A DNA stretch of 50,209 bases, from contig NW_003110478.1 of NCBI RefSeq assembly GCF_000003605.2, positions 29,051 to 79,259 of the forward strand, read 5' to 3'. Positions 1-13,500 of this stretch are shown piece by piece; position 1 is the stretch's first letter, and each line of letters begins with the position of its first letter. The position numbers and the translations under genes were made by a program. This DNA is from Saccoglossus kowalevskii (Eukaryota; Hemichordata; Enteropneusta; Harrimaniidae). The notes beneath the pieces were generated by a model. It was given only the letters and a program-made list of their open reading frames with translations. It ran no database searches and had not been told where the DNA came from.

Positions 1-2
1 TC

Positions 3-343
3 ATGATACATACACTATGATACATACACTATGATACATATACTGTGATACATACATTATGATACATATACTATGATACATACATTATGATACATATACT
101 ATAATACATACATTATGATACATATACTATGATACATACATTATGATACATATACTATGATACATACATTATGATACATACACTATGATACATATACTAT
201 GATACATACACCATGATACATATACTATGATACATATACTATGATACATACACTATGATACATACACTATGATACATACACCACGATACATATACTATGA
301 TACATATACTATGATACATACACTATGATACATACACTATGAT
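3..343. repeat. 14-bp minisatellite
   Basis: About 24 tandem copies of a 14-bp unit close to atgatacatacact, alternating with variants atgatacatatact and atgatacatacatt. It lies just before or inside the intron upstream of the first visible TRPA exon. It contains no recognisable gene. Confidence 0.95.
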
Positions 344-1046
344 GCATAGAGTATGTATATCATACTGGTCAAGTTTCTCAGCTTCACCTGTCTTACTGGC
401 CAATCAACTTATTCGTGCAGTTCATTGGCCCACTGTCCCTTTTTTACAATAATGAGTTACGTAATACACGTTGTGACAAGACACAAACTGCGATATAAGT
501 TTATTGTACCTTTCTTCGTACGTTAACGGGAATTAAAACCAAATGTTAAAGCCTCGGCCAGGTGAAACTCTGAGGCGTGTTAGTTAACAGGCCAAAATGC
601 AAGTCAAACTAAAATATAACAGTACTGTTGTATGTTCACCCACTTATATTAAAATAGAATTGACCTAATCTCGATATAATTGACAGACTGACAAATCACA
701 TTATTGTGTTAGTTTTAGAAATAGTTAACATTCGCTGACGTTGATCATGTCGAAACAACAAATAACAAATAGTCGTCTGACATGATATTAATGCATTGAA
801 TGCATCATAATATGGACATTACTTACACACGAATTACGACGCATTTTTATACATCAATAAATCATGTTTAGTAAATAGAATTGGTAGTAAATACTCGACA
901 CAGCAGTTGCTTTCGAAGGTTACTCGTAATTAATATCTACAAGAATTCTGTTCGATTCTGACGCCCTATACATTATGCAATTGTATCCACTCTTGTTGCA
1001 ACGAGGACATTCAATTGTTTAATTTATTTAACGTGTTACGTTACAG
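344..1046. other. Intron sequence upstream of first visible TRPA-a exon
   Basis: No exon was found here. I looked for the S4-S5 linker exon that should precede the S5 exon, by comparison with the paralogue at 8649-8709, and did not see it. That exon and the rest of the gene must lie before the window. The stretch ends in a good acceptor (ttacag at 1041-1046). Confidence 0.6.
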
Positions 1047-3559
1047 GCATTGGTGGTTATTCTATTATTCATTGTAGCATTTGCTGCTGCCTTTCACATG
1101 CTAATGCGAAAACTGGTAAGTCTGTTTAACATCTGATTGAGCAAATATAAATTGTAATCTGCACTAACGTATACTCGATGTTAATGTGAGATATCGTGTT
1201 GACACACGTTCTGTCGCCACTAAACAGATGTATATTTAAATATTACAATGTATTTTGCATTAGTCCGATATACTTTGTAACACATGATATCACAGGAATA
1301 GTATAGGCAAGTATATTTATATTAATCTATGCAGGAAGTATTTTCTACGCCTGTGGATTCAGCAATGAAAGTTCTTGTTATGACCATCGGTGAATTGGAC
1401 TACACAGATATGTTTTATGATATAGATCTCGAACCATTTGCAGTTGCCTCTCAAGTCCTTTTTGTCATCTTTCTTTTTCTGATGCCAATCGTGTTGATGA
1501 ATCTTATGGTGAGTCTCTGTTCTGTCTATGTTAAAATCTCACTGTGAGTCTCTACCCAGTATTTTTTTAATATTATTACGAGTTTCTACCCTGTTCATGT
1601 TTGAATCTGGGGGTGAGTCGCTTCTCTGTTCGTGTTTGAATCTCGTGACGAGTCTCTTCTCTGTTCGTTTTTGAATTTATCGGGGAGTCTCTAACCTGTT
1701 CATGTTTGAATCTCACCGGGCGTCTCTACTCTGTTCATTTTTTAATCTTATTACGAGTCTGTACCCTGTCCATGTTTGAATTACTCGGGGAGTCTCTAAC
1801 CAGTCCATGTTTGAATTCTTCTGGGAGTCTTTACCCTGTTCAAGTTTGAATCTGATTTGAGTCTCTGGTGGGTATCTGTTCTGTTCTGGCTTGACGTCCA
1901 ATAAAACACGCATAATTAAAAACACTCTTTTGTCCAATTAGAACGACGTACTCAGGCTAATTCAATAATAAATTTGGTCTATTTGATCTATTGTATTTTT
2001 TGTCTTTGCTTGACTCCTTAGGTCGGTATTGCAGTGGGAGACATTAATTTGGTACAAGAAACAGCATATGTTGAGAAGGTCGAAATGCAGGTAAGTTTTT
2101 GTGTTGCTTGCAATGAATGAATGAATGAATGAATGAATGAATTTGTTTCTCCAGGGTACAGCGGGTACACCCAGTTACAGTTTCCAAATAAATCAGGCAA
2201 TGTAGTATATACAAAAGTAAACGAAATAAAATGTTAGCTAAGATTAGTGAAATACAGTGTCGTGTAAAAAATAAATTAATGAATAATTGAAATACTTTAT
2301 TGAAGTCGTGTCTTCCCTGAAATATTTATATGACAACACAAAAAATTACACAGAACGTTTGAATTACAGAACAATTAAACTATACAAAAAACTTTGCATT
2401 GAATAATCAAGACACTGATAGTTATCGACTGAATAACATAACATAATTATTTAAAAGAGCAGCGTTGGACTATGCAGAAATTTCATCAAATAATCATCTG
2501 TGAGGTACGAATTAAAATGGATGTGATTTGAGCGTTATATATTCTTTGTTCTAGGTTGGTCTAATAGGCGGAATTGAACAAACATTGCCAACATGGCTGC
2601 AACGGAAGATGTATTTACCTAAATTGGTCAAACATCCACATGTAAAAACTGGTTGGAAGAAGGTAACTATTAGCTTAGAATGTCACAGACATGTATTCTC
2701 CAATCAAAATATTTCACATTCCAAAAGCATCTTTACTGAACTCATTACAGATACAAAGCAGATTTTCAAAAAGGAAAAGCAACGTTAAATTAGGTGACAA
2801 TACTCGCGACCAACCTGATGACACAATTGAGAATTTACAAGAATATGTTGAAGATTTCAAACATGAGTAAGTATTATGTCAGGTAGCATGTACGTAGGTA
2901 TATGTAACTAACCCGAATTGCGTTCTACACTAGATATATATATATATTGTTATGAATTGCTGGATATGTTTATTCCCCAGATATATCTATAAAAACTCTT
3001 AAATTAGATGCGAATTTTGTATCCAATTCAATTCAATTTAAATAATGTAATATTTTATTTAAATAATATAAGGTTATTACGAGAATACCTCACCGGAGGT
3101 CTGTGCTCAACGTACTTTGAGGTATTCTCATAATTACCCTATTATTATACATCTTTTCCTTCCAAGGATACACCATGAGAATGCCGAAATTCAAAGTGTT
3201 TACAATCAGCGAACTTCTTTGTGTGGAGTCCGGTCAAACTCTGGTGGCAGCCATGTTTGTTTTTATCATTGAAGGACGCTTACGCGCGTAATCATTCCAT
3301 ATTTGGAATTCGCATTTCCTAATATGTTAGGATGAAAATATCCCGTAAAATAACGCAAAATTACGGCACGCCGTAACTTATGGTCTTACGGTGACAGATA
3401 TATAATAATTGTATTTATTTCTTCAGTGTGGAATCAAGGCTCAAGGTCATGGGTCAGATGATGGAACTTCAGGGCGGGTTGATGCAAAAGATGGCTGAGA
3501 AAATGGAAGTTATTTTTGACGAAGCTGACTTCAGAGCAATGGAAGATGCTTTGGATTGA
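1047..3559 (+). CDS. TRPA-type cation channel, C-terminal half (partial gene, TRPA-a)
   Basis: Six exons: 1047-1115, 1335-1508, 2022-2090, 2555-2662, 2751-2866 and 3427-3559. All join in frame with GT-AG introns and end at TGA 3557-3559. In order they encode the S5 helix (LLFIVAFAAAFHM), the pore loop (MTIGELDYTDMF), the S6 helix (VLFVIFLFLMPIVLMNLM), a post-S6 TRP-like helix (VGIAVGDINLVQ), and a tail ending in a coiled-coil-like stretch (GLMQKMAEKMEVIFDEADF). The order and motifs match TRPA1, a membrane cation channel that senses chemicals or temperature in many animals. The ankyrin array and S1-S4 are missing because the gene starts before the window. The pore carries Gly-Glu where vertebrate TRPA1 has Gly-Asp. 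The gene converges on its paralogue at 6203-23536, and exon phases are the same in both. A possible poly(A) signal aataaa is at 4070-4075. Family assignment is strong; orthology to TRPA1 proper is less certain. Confidence 0.9.
1509..1862 (+). repeat. 35-bp intronic minisatellite starting at the splice donor
   Basis: About ten copies with period 34-35 and consensus near gagtctctaccctgttcatgtttgaatct. Starts are visible at 1509, 1544, 1578, 1613 and 1648. The first copy is the donor of the S6 exon itself (ATG then gtgagtctct). The copy at 1544 and the one at 1613 keep a gtgagt-type site. The equivalent intron of the paralogue (below 7785) has no such array. Confidence 0.85.
2114..2141. repeat. 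(GAAT)n microsatellite
   Basis: Seven gaat units in the TRPA-a intron after the post-S6 exon. Confidence 0.9.
3065..3410 (+). mobile_element. Composite hairpin element, copy A
   Basis: It begins with a hairpin: aaggttattacgagaatac, with a near-complement around 3118-3140 (tgaggtattctcataattac). It continues as a segment bounded by attattatacatct and agatatataataat. The same composite sequence, inverted, occurs at 21325-21705. No coding capacity is visible, so it is probably a non-autonomous DNA element. It sits in the last intron of TRPA-a. Confidence 0.75.
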
Positions 3560-3940
3560 CTTCTATTTTAAAAAATAAGTTTAATTACACTCGTTCTGGG
3601 AACCAGGACATGTGGTTCATGTATGATTCAAGCTATAACACTTGTAATACTTGTAATTTCAATTATTCAACTTGTTAATGAATTATAATTGGATGTCATA
3701 TAATAATTTAAAACCTTATTTGCATTAAAAAGAATATTTTTGCGGATCTTGCCAACCAAACATTTTTTACCCTGCCATTGAGATTTAATTATATTGATAT
3801 TAATGCCACAGCTAACCAACCAAATTTGAGTTAAACTTCAAATTATCATATCTATTTCGTATGCTTGCAAGCACGTCTATAACTATCACAATGTACGCAT
3901 ACGTTATACTACGCCATTATAGTAATGTGCTGTTAACAAC

Positions 3941-3986
<46 letters not shown>

Positions 3987-6202
3987 ACATTGTGCAATGT
4001 ACGCATTGAGTTGTAATAATTTATATAATCATCAGTTTATTTCTTAACTACTGTTAAACTCGATATTGGAATAAATGTGTACATGTCTTTTTTGTATAAG
4101 AGTGAAGCAAATCATTTGTATGCATGGGGTTATTTTACGGATATGATTATTTGTAATTGCATTAGTATATTTAAATTCGGATCACCTACCTCTATACCAT
4201 CATGCCCTATTCACATGCGATGCTGAACCGGTCGAACAATTTACATCTGGTAGCCTGTGTGTCTTGTTGAACGCACTACTGTAATCATGAAAAACCTTGC
4301 CTAATTTCAGATTGTTGAGTAGTTAAACAACTAATAAATTAGTGCCGACTATATGCATTCATCGACACTTGACGACAAGCTTCACACTTATAGAAAACTA
4401 CAATTCTTCATGTGACGACTGATTGTTGTATTAGATGATACCAGCCCGTCACTTTACCTAGAAAATTTGGCCGTAGCTAATGGATCAATAATGACATGTC
4501 GTAATGTAAAATCTCATTTCAGTATAAAATTGCGAGTTTTCTCAGAATGATGCATGGAATGCAGGTAATTATAGAAAATACATCTACACGAATAGCCACT
4601 GCTATAATGTGAGAATACTACATAAACTGGCCACATTCAGACGGTTAATGTGAATGCATTTTCATTTTCACTGCTGTTCGTGAGGATGCAATCGATAAAA
4701 CTATGGCCTGCTACTGAATTCTCAGTACTGTTACTGAAATCTCATTTGTGAGGATTTACAATTTCATCGATTGCAGTGTGAAGTTCTGATGAGATTGTGA
4801 ATTCACGCCAGTACACGTAGAATGCTTTTCACTGATTGTGTTCTCTCGAAATAACAATTCATTCTATACAAATTGATCAGTCCAAGTAGAATTCTCGCAA
4901 TCAGTAGTGGACATGACACTGCATCGGTTAGAGCCCCATCTGGGACTTACATGTATAATTTATTCAGCAATTACTGACAAGCCATGATTGATGGTTTGCA
5001 TAATACCTTATTTGGTTGAAGCTATTGATATATTTATACTGAATTGCTATTATATTGGTATATATAAAGGTACATTGTACATGTTCACGACGTTGCTGAT
5101 GACGTAAAAATAAAAAAAAACTACATAACTATCAAACCCTCCATGTGTTGAATTTATTGTTATTGAGTGAAATGCAATCACGTTTATGTTTTAACATACA
5201 TCTCTCGTGGAACAACGCTTGTCAATCTGGAATGAAATTGAGCTTATACTGATTACTAGTACTCTCTGTATTACATAGAAATAACCGACAGGGGAGTATG
5301 TTGATGACAATGCCAAATAAAATCATTTAAATTCTTCACAGATAATTATATCGCAAGAATGATTTATGTTGAGAAGATTTACATAACAACATAAAACCGC
5401 ATAACACCATTGTACATTTCAGAAAGCATACTTACACTATTAGTAATAGTCCATACACAACATATAGCGTGAGTGAACCAGATCTATCCACAGTAAATAA
5501 ATACTCTGAAAGCTTGGGTCCATATTGGAGAACACTGTCAGAGTTGACACGTTTTGTTTGTAATATTGTAGCACATACTGCCATGCTAAGTGACGCAGCT
5601 GTTTCACAACTAAAACAATGGCCAGTTGAGTCGATGCATGGAATGTAATTACCTTCCACGGTATACACAACGCACAATTTGATTCGCCGAAAGACCTGCA
5701 ATCTGGCAACAAATAAGTTGCTCCCCGGTCAGTGTTAAGTATTAGGGTTGTATTTGTATTTCAGGTTGATCACTCTCTGGCGTCTAAAGATCCTTGAAAG
5801 CGACAGCAGAGCCGGTCAGTACGATTATTAACGGATGTCGTATACCGCCGTAAATCAGAGTTACCAACTATTGTTTTTTTTTCTGTTGATATTGATAACT
5901 AAGTCTCTCTGCCTCGAGACCATTTCAACATAAACAAGTCAATCAAACGTTTCCATTGTATTATCATCCTTTATTAGCCTAAAACTATATTATATTTGCA
6001 ATTAATATTGTTGCAATAATACGATTTGACAAAGGACATAACTTGTGCAAAAAATCGTCAGTCTAAATTGGTAGTGACGTACGTCTGACGAAGCATACTC
6101 GATGCGAGCGAATGCTGTTTGTGCAATCCGTGTTAACCAGATGTTGCGCTTTCCGAGGTTTTATCAGTTCCTGGAGGTATAAAATAATCTCTATAATGTT
6201 CG
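3560..6202. other. Intergenic region between convergent TRPA genes
   Basis: This holds the 3' untranslated regions of both TRPA genes. A plus-strand poly(A) candidate (aataaa) is at 4070-4075. A minus-strand candidate (tttatt) is at 5970-5975. A (TA)n run lies at 3945-3984. Two overlapping minus-strand open frames near 5432-5712 have no recognisable domain and are probably chance. Confidence 0.6.
3945..3984. repeat. (TA)n microsatellite
   Basis: About 20 ta units in the spacer between the convergent TRPA genes. Confidence 0.95.
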
Positions 6203-7551
6203 TCATCCATAATATGTATTAGCGCTTACACTGCTGTATGGTCTCGGTAACTGTACCATGGGTAACTCTTCTGCATCAATGGTGATATCCAGTTTCTCGC
6301 TTATTTTCCTCAGCATTTCAGTTTGTTGTTGTAGGATATTACACACTTGGCGCTGACTGTTGGTAAACGAACATTTCGAGTCAGACGGTGATGAGACCAT
6401 AAATACATATTTTAATGATATGCAACATGTAGCATGTAGTGTTCACGCGCTAGCCTGGACGTTTCTGGCACGTACGACATGCGCGTCTCCAGAAAAACAT
6501 ACACGCATTCCGTCCGCGTAACATAATGTCATAATCGATGACAAGTTCGATCTAATATTATATATATTGAGTATTTAACTACAAGAGTTCATAAAATACC
6601 TAAGTTTCTGTTTGATTATCTCTTGTTTCAGTTCTTCTAGTCTCATCTTATCTCTATCTTTGTCACTGATACTTACAAACTCAGTGTCGTTGGAGCTGCC
6701 GATGAAAAAACGTATCACCTTAAAAAAGAAATGATCAACATATAAGTGTTATCATAAATGTTTGGTTTGGTAATATGTGTAGATTTCATTGATTATTTGG
6801 ATGTCGGAGAATTAGTGTATATAACCAAACAAACCACTGACATCAAGTCATCAAGAAAATAATCTTTCCAACTATCAAACGTAATTAACAATGAATTAAT
6901 CAATTCAGCAGTTGATCCAACCATCAATATATCCAGCAGTCAATCAATCTACCAGTGAGCCACACACTATGTCAATCAGTCTATATATAACCCCCTACAT
7001 ATACATGACATTATCAACACATTACAGCAATTACAATGGTAAATCCGTTACATATCTCTAGTTTAAATAAAATCTGGTATGGATTCGCAGTGCAAAAACA
7101 TAGTCAGCTAGTTGACACCCTAACCATCATACAAGGCGTCACTTATCAACAACAACACCTCAAACACACAGACAAACACAAGCAACGATCGAACCTTGTT
7201 TATTCTTGTATCGTTCTTTTTATTTGGCTCCACCATGACTTCCCTGGCATATACTTTACGTTGAAAACACAGTGGCATTTTCCTATCAATGTCAGTGATG
7301 AGTTCGACCTATTACGATATAGTAATAAAAATTACAAACAATCTCATAATTATATTGCACAGCATGCAAGAATGGAAAAATGAATGACGTCAGCTGCTGA
7401 CAATTGGGCAATTCATTTTTTTGTTGTGTCCCCCTAAGTCTCAAGTTAATCTTGAAAACCGGTAATTAGTAACTATACTGACCTGCATAGCGAGACGTCT
7501 CAGAAAAGCCCCTTTTTGTACACCCTCAATGTCGCCAACCGAGATACCGAT
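6203..7551 (-). CDS. TRPA-b exons 23-26: C-terminal cytoplasmic tail
   Basis: Exon 7483-7551 is the post-S6 helix (IGISVGDIEGVQKG), the same length (69 bp) as its TRPA-a counterpart. Exon 7195-7308 corresponds to the 108-bp TRPA-a exon; its donor aag/gttcga is weak. Exon 6600-6718 is charged and probably helical (DKDRDKMRLEELKQE). The last exon has a coiled-coil-like stretch (NILQQQTEMLRKISEKLDI) and ends at TGA 6203-6205. A C-terminal coiled coil is where TRPA1 tetramers are held together. Confidence 0.88.
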
Positions 7552-10500
7552 CTAAAACAGAAACATGTTTATTTTAATAATATTGTCAGCTAGTTTCACA
7601 ATAACGGCGGTTGAACTGATTACATGCGGTGATGTAATGTTTCGGTATTTCTCAAAACACAAGAAAACGAATGATGTTCTCAAATTACTCAAATATTGAC
7701 AATTTCTAAATTCAGATAGCCGACAGGTAAAAGTACATATCATTGGAGAGAAAGAGGTAGAAGAACGGGTCTAGTGTAACATACCATAAGATTTATCAAC
7801 ACAATTGGCATAAGGAACAGAAAGATGACGAATACAATGCGACTGCTTGCTTCAAACGGTTCCAGAGAAGTATCAGTGTGAAATATGTCTGCGTAGTCAA
7901 ATTCTCCAATGGTCATCACAAACGTCTTAATCAAAGCGCCACCTAGAGTGTTGAACTGTTCCTACAGCGAGGGAAAATAAATCATAACTATCATACCCAT
8001 AGTGATTTGGGTTATCAATCAAAATATCGCTGTGGCCATCAATCGTGAGTCATTGTGGTTTTCAATCATCACGTCACTGTGATTTTCAATCATGACGTCA
8101 CTGTGGCTACCAACAAGTTCAATACTATCATGAAAGCCTTCAGACTATAGCAAAGGTACATCCTATTAAGCGTGAATCTTAGCTTTATTTCCTATACTGC
8201 GATATCGTGCAAATCAGTTATAAACATGGGTTCTCATGTTATAATGCAAAACAATGACTAACAAATATGCTGAATAAGCGCGTGTGCATTATAACTGGTT
8301 ATTCCTGCTCTCCTGGAGCCATAAATATTGCATTTCCTTTAGTGGTACGTGTATTAATATTCAGTAGTGTGTGCGTTAATGCGAAGGAATTTGCACTTAC
8401 CAAACGAGCTAACATTATAAAGAATGCTGAACCAAAGGCAACAATAAACCACGCATACACAATTATAGCCTGTGAGAAAGAAAATGTAAATTATGTTTAT
8501 GTTGATTTATGTTAATGACACACCACCGAGGCATTTATGAACATTAATAGATGCGTTTACAGCATTATGCAGTTGTCTCGAAATATCACGACATAAACAA
8601 TCCTGAGAGCATATAATGTTCTCAGAACATTGAGTATGCATTTCTTACCTTCATCAATGAACTTAGCACAGCAACAAACATGACAACATAGATTCCTATT
8701 TGATCAAATCTGAAAGACACGTGTATATAAGCGATTAATGCATCGCAACTATAACCCCGGGACGAATCTTAATGCCTCGCTACTCTATTACCCTTGGACA
8801 AGTAGAAATTATCGCTACTCACATAACCCTTGGACAAATCTAAATGCATCGCTACTCACATAACCCTGGGAAAAATCTAAATGCATTGCTAATCACATAA
8901 CCCTGGGACAAATCTAAATGCATCGCTACTCACATAACCCTGGGAAAAATCTAAATAGGTAAACAGTTAATCGATTTTACTAGCATGTTGACAGTCATTC
9001 ATTGTATATTAAAAAACAGACGGACTATGATGCATGTATCGTTTATACCCACCTCTGTAAGTACAATAGGAAGATAATCCAAGCAAGAAATATGCCTAAA
9101 GCACCATTAATCCAACTAACGGCACACGGTGCAGAGAATGGTGGTATGACGAATGCGCAAGAGGTAAACATCATAATCCAATGGATAAGGTTAGAGAACT
9201 TGGTGCAATAACGAAGCCTCTGGAAAAAAAACGAGTCAAAGCAAAAATACAGTAACAGAGCTTTATGATAGAACACATCGCTTATCGGCTGCAATTACAT
9301 TTCACAAAATAATTCACAGATTCAGTTTATGATTAAAATTAAATATATATATACATATAAATTACCAAATTCTACGTAATAAAAGTATGAGCACACACAA
9401 ATTAAAAATCCAATGTACACACTGTACCTGCGAATACATGTCTACTGTTGCCTTCAACACGTTCAGTAAGACAAAACCAATGACAGCAAACTCTATACAG
9501 GAAAGAAGTACACCATGCTGCCGTTTCATGGATGAAATCTGTGAATAAAATTCTCAATATATTAATATATTCATCCCATATGTCTATTTGCACGTGTCTG
9601 AAGGTGTCATCCATAAATTTCTACATTGCTGTTGTCGACGATTATCGATGCTGGTCAACTGTTGCTGTACAAAATCGGACCGCGTGTCTTCTGAGTTGTT
9701 TTGTAAAAAAGAAAGTTCATACCAGCGGGAAAATAGTGATCGCTATATTTCCATAGCAGAATGTGATGGTGCATCCAGGCGCTTCACGCACTCATTTTCA
9801 GATAGTTTGGAGGAAAACATCACGCAATATGAGCTAGTTTAAGGGCGAAGAAATCAAACAGCAATAAACCCGTCATATTAATTTTTGACCCTTCAATACA
9901 CGCATACAAGTAGGGTAATTTGTAGCGCCCTCACATGAATATTGTATCGACAATAGTGGTCGGTAATTGTGGAGAGATTTGCCAAACAAGGTACAAGTAA
10001 TCTGCTAAGACCATGGTTTGAGTATTCACTATGTCACTTAATTTGCATTAAATCACGATTGCTGCATTTTAAAACAGAGTCCATGAAGCATACATACAAG
10101 CAATTTACATATTGTACTATAAGCCATACGTTTAGCAATATTTTGCAAATAGACCATTTTCCGTACATTGCGAGAATCACGCGTTATGCGTGAAATCGAA
10201 CGTAAAAACAGGACAAACAAAGGTCATAGCGTCGTAGTGGCGTCAAACATCGCGTGGGATTCGACAAACGCGAAAGTATTTTGGGGACATTTCCATGCTT
10301 AATAATGTGCTGTCCACATTTGATGATACGCAATTTCGATTAAGTATGGGTATTCGGAAGCAATATTCTTCTGTCGAAGATTGGCCGGTCGGTGTGAGCT
10401 ACGAAATAAGGAAATTCGAGTTCAAAATCAAATCGTTCGATTTTTGCGTCAGACGTTCGACGGGCGTCTTTCATGCATCTCGCGTGATTCTCGCAGTGTA

Positions 10501-13500
10501 CGGAAAATCACCTATTTCTATGCATTTTATTTCAATGTCTTTGTTGAGTTTGGCGCACGGACACAAAGAACACAGTTTCTCACTACCTAAAATCTGCACA
10601 ATTTTGAATAAACATAGCGTAACTTATTACAAATTTGCCTGTTAAGAATCTACATATCCAGAATTGATACACATTTCCTTGCATTTCATACACAAAGTAT
10701 TTGAGTTCCTAAATCAGTAATACAGTAAAAACTCCATAATTGTGTGGAGAACTTTTAGAACATTTTTCTTGGACTCATGGCCACTAGATTAGAACAAACA
10801 CTGCTGAGGACAATATTGGACGCCGTAGACGACAGCGTAACATCGACCACCAAGACTGACATTTTTCCTTTTGATACCATTTCCTTCATCTATAATTCTG
10901 ACCAACTAAAATTAAAACACTTATGCAGATTTAATTCGTGAAATGTAACAAATGTTGACATGTTGAGGACGACAATGACAACATAAATCTGTCCTACCTA
11001 TAGGTTGAGTATAATTGAGTTAAACAGATGACATTACCGATACGTTTCCTATGACGGAGCACCCATATTCGTCAAGGTTACTGGTCAATATGGGAGCACT
11101 GATGGCAGCATATGACGTCAGACCGACCATAAACACCACGTGTATGAGAAATTTTGTGTAGAAAAAATAACGAACAAACGAAGTCCTAGAATATGAATGA
11201 AAAAACTTAAATTGGTATGAAGATACAATAATAAATCATCCAGGCCATCTGTCAAATGTGTTATATTATAATTCAGAAAATGCATCTTCATCTTGAGTCA
11301 CGTGACGGCAAGAATGTATTCAGTATACATACCATTTGAGCGCCATCAGTGTCTGACAGAGTTCGTGACTGAGAAGCTGCTCTCTTCCATGTTTAACCAT
11401 AGTCTAAAAATAAGAGCTCACATAAATAACTTCCAAAAATGTAATTTTCAACACCCTTTCCGATCGATTGGAATTCTAGCAATGGGAATCATCAACTACG
11501 CAATACAAAAATATATCTAAAAATTATTATGTTTCACTGTAAGTTAACTTTATGTGATATATGTTAATATGTATACACTTTTCACCAATCCGAACATGAT
11601 TTCTTATTATTTACAATAAGTAATTTATAATATCCCGATGCCTGAAAGTCTGATTGAATTACTGCATTTTGTTCATTATTAAAATCGTACGATTGCAGCT
11701 AATACCCATTCAGTATTCTAAGGTAAACACCTTGCAGCAATGCTTCATACTCACCGTTAGTGCAAAGTACCTCTCGTTTGATCCCATCAACATATCATCG
11801 GGCCCAGGATCTAAGAATTCATAGTTGTATGTTACCTAAATTCATAAACGATAATTACACCACATATATTAATATTAATAATATTAATCGAGACAAAGTA
11901 TAATACAAATAAGTATAATAGTAGAAATATCTGAAATACATGCCCTCAAGTTCGGATCTTCGTGGTCAATATGTGAATGGTGCACGCATCTATCCATTGC
12001 CAACAGCGCCACCTTCGGTAACTTTTCTATCAAACGTCTCATCGGTGTGTATCCTTTTCTGTCGCGATGTTTAAAAGCCATTCGCCAACTGTCATGGGAA
12101 ATATACACACATACACTGAATGTATTATATTAAGCCAACAACAAGATATATTTCTGGTTTTGAGATATTCAACAAATGATACAAACCCATCTACGTCATT
12201 TCTATTCTCACTTCGTCGCTGAAAGGTAACGGTCGTCGCGTCACGGTCGTGTTCCGTTCGATATGGAGCTCATAGCGACGTATACAAAGAGTGTAAAACA
12301 CATTTTAATCGTACACGCGCTGCGTGACGACCACCGAACACCATTTTGTTCAACTGTGGGAACATGATTTGTCATGTCCAACATACAAAACTAACTTTCA
12401 AGTTCAACAAAAGTTTGTTGTTTATATGAGATATGAGAAATATCTGAAGAAATATTTACTTTTTGTTGTTGATGATTGCAGATGATGTCCCGTCTTGCAA
12501 GTTCTCGATAGCAGCATCCAAACAGTTCTGACCAGCATTATTCAGAATGCTCACGTCAGCTCCTTTGTTTAAAAGCAATTCTGTTGCTTCAACGTGACCA
12601 TTCGCGCAGCTCAGATGGAGAGGTGTGTTCTAAATATAACAAACAAACAAACAAACAAATATAGAAAAATACTTAAAGCGGGAGGGTCGTCACCTGCGCA
12701 CGCGCGGGTCCCAGGAGACGATAACAACATACGCTAAAAACGCAAAGGCTCATGGGTAGACGCTTGTTTGTAAACAATGACACGCTATGGCCATCTGACG
12801 CATGCGCACATGAAGACTCCCCCGCTTTAATTATTGACATTGAATAAGTATAATTGCCTAAATATTATGTTATACACGCGAAATGTATGAGTATGAGTTT
12901 AAATAGAATGTATCACTTAGTAGAGCAAAGTTGTTTATCGCCCAGTTCGCTGCTTTCAACTAAATTGAATCGTTCGAGTTTGTTGAATACATTTTCTCTG
13001 CATGCCATTGGTGGCGCTGTTGTGAACAAGTTGAACATATCATGTGCGTATTTACCTTATTTTTGTCGATGGCGTCAATTTCAGCATGGTTGTCAATCAG
13101 AATTACCATAGTGTCAAGATGTCCTCTACTGCTAGCCAATGCTAATGCTGACCAGTGGATGTCGTCTCTGCAACGTAAAATTCAATTTAATATCACTTAG
13201 TCTCGAACTTTCCTTTCTCATATACCGTACTTCCCCGAGCATAAGCCCCTCCCTGAGTATAAGCCCACCCCTCTGTTTTTAGACATTTAACAAGTTGAGG
13301 GCATCCTCAAGTATAGGCTCAGGGTGTTTTTACTGGGAGTCGACGACATTTATTAAAATATGCATGTAAAAAGTGTATTTCATAGCATAATAATCGTGAT
13401 TGGTACGGTAGTTTGGTTCCTGCTTTTACAAGAAAACTCGCTTTAATTTCAGAGTGCATGGCCGGCGGACGTATAAATTTTTACACGTTAAACCTCACGG

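Noticed and set aside
5432-5712. Two overlapping minus-strand frames of 89-90 codons
   Set aside because: They overlap in different frames, lie in the shared 3' flank of the TRPA genes, and show no domain.
10295-10645. 116-codon plus-strand open frame
   Set aside because: Mostly lies in the interior and right end of the inverted-repeat element. No transposase motif and no chain of exons.
10790-10900. Candidate TRPA-b exon between S1 and S2
   Set aside because: An acceptor and a short open frame exist, but no acceptable donor. The S1 exon joins the S2 exon in phase without it, and the sequence is not membrane-like.
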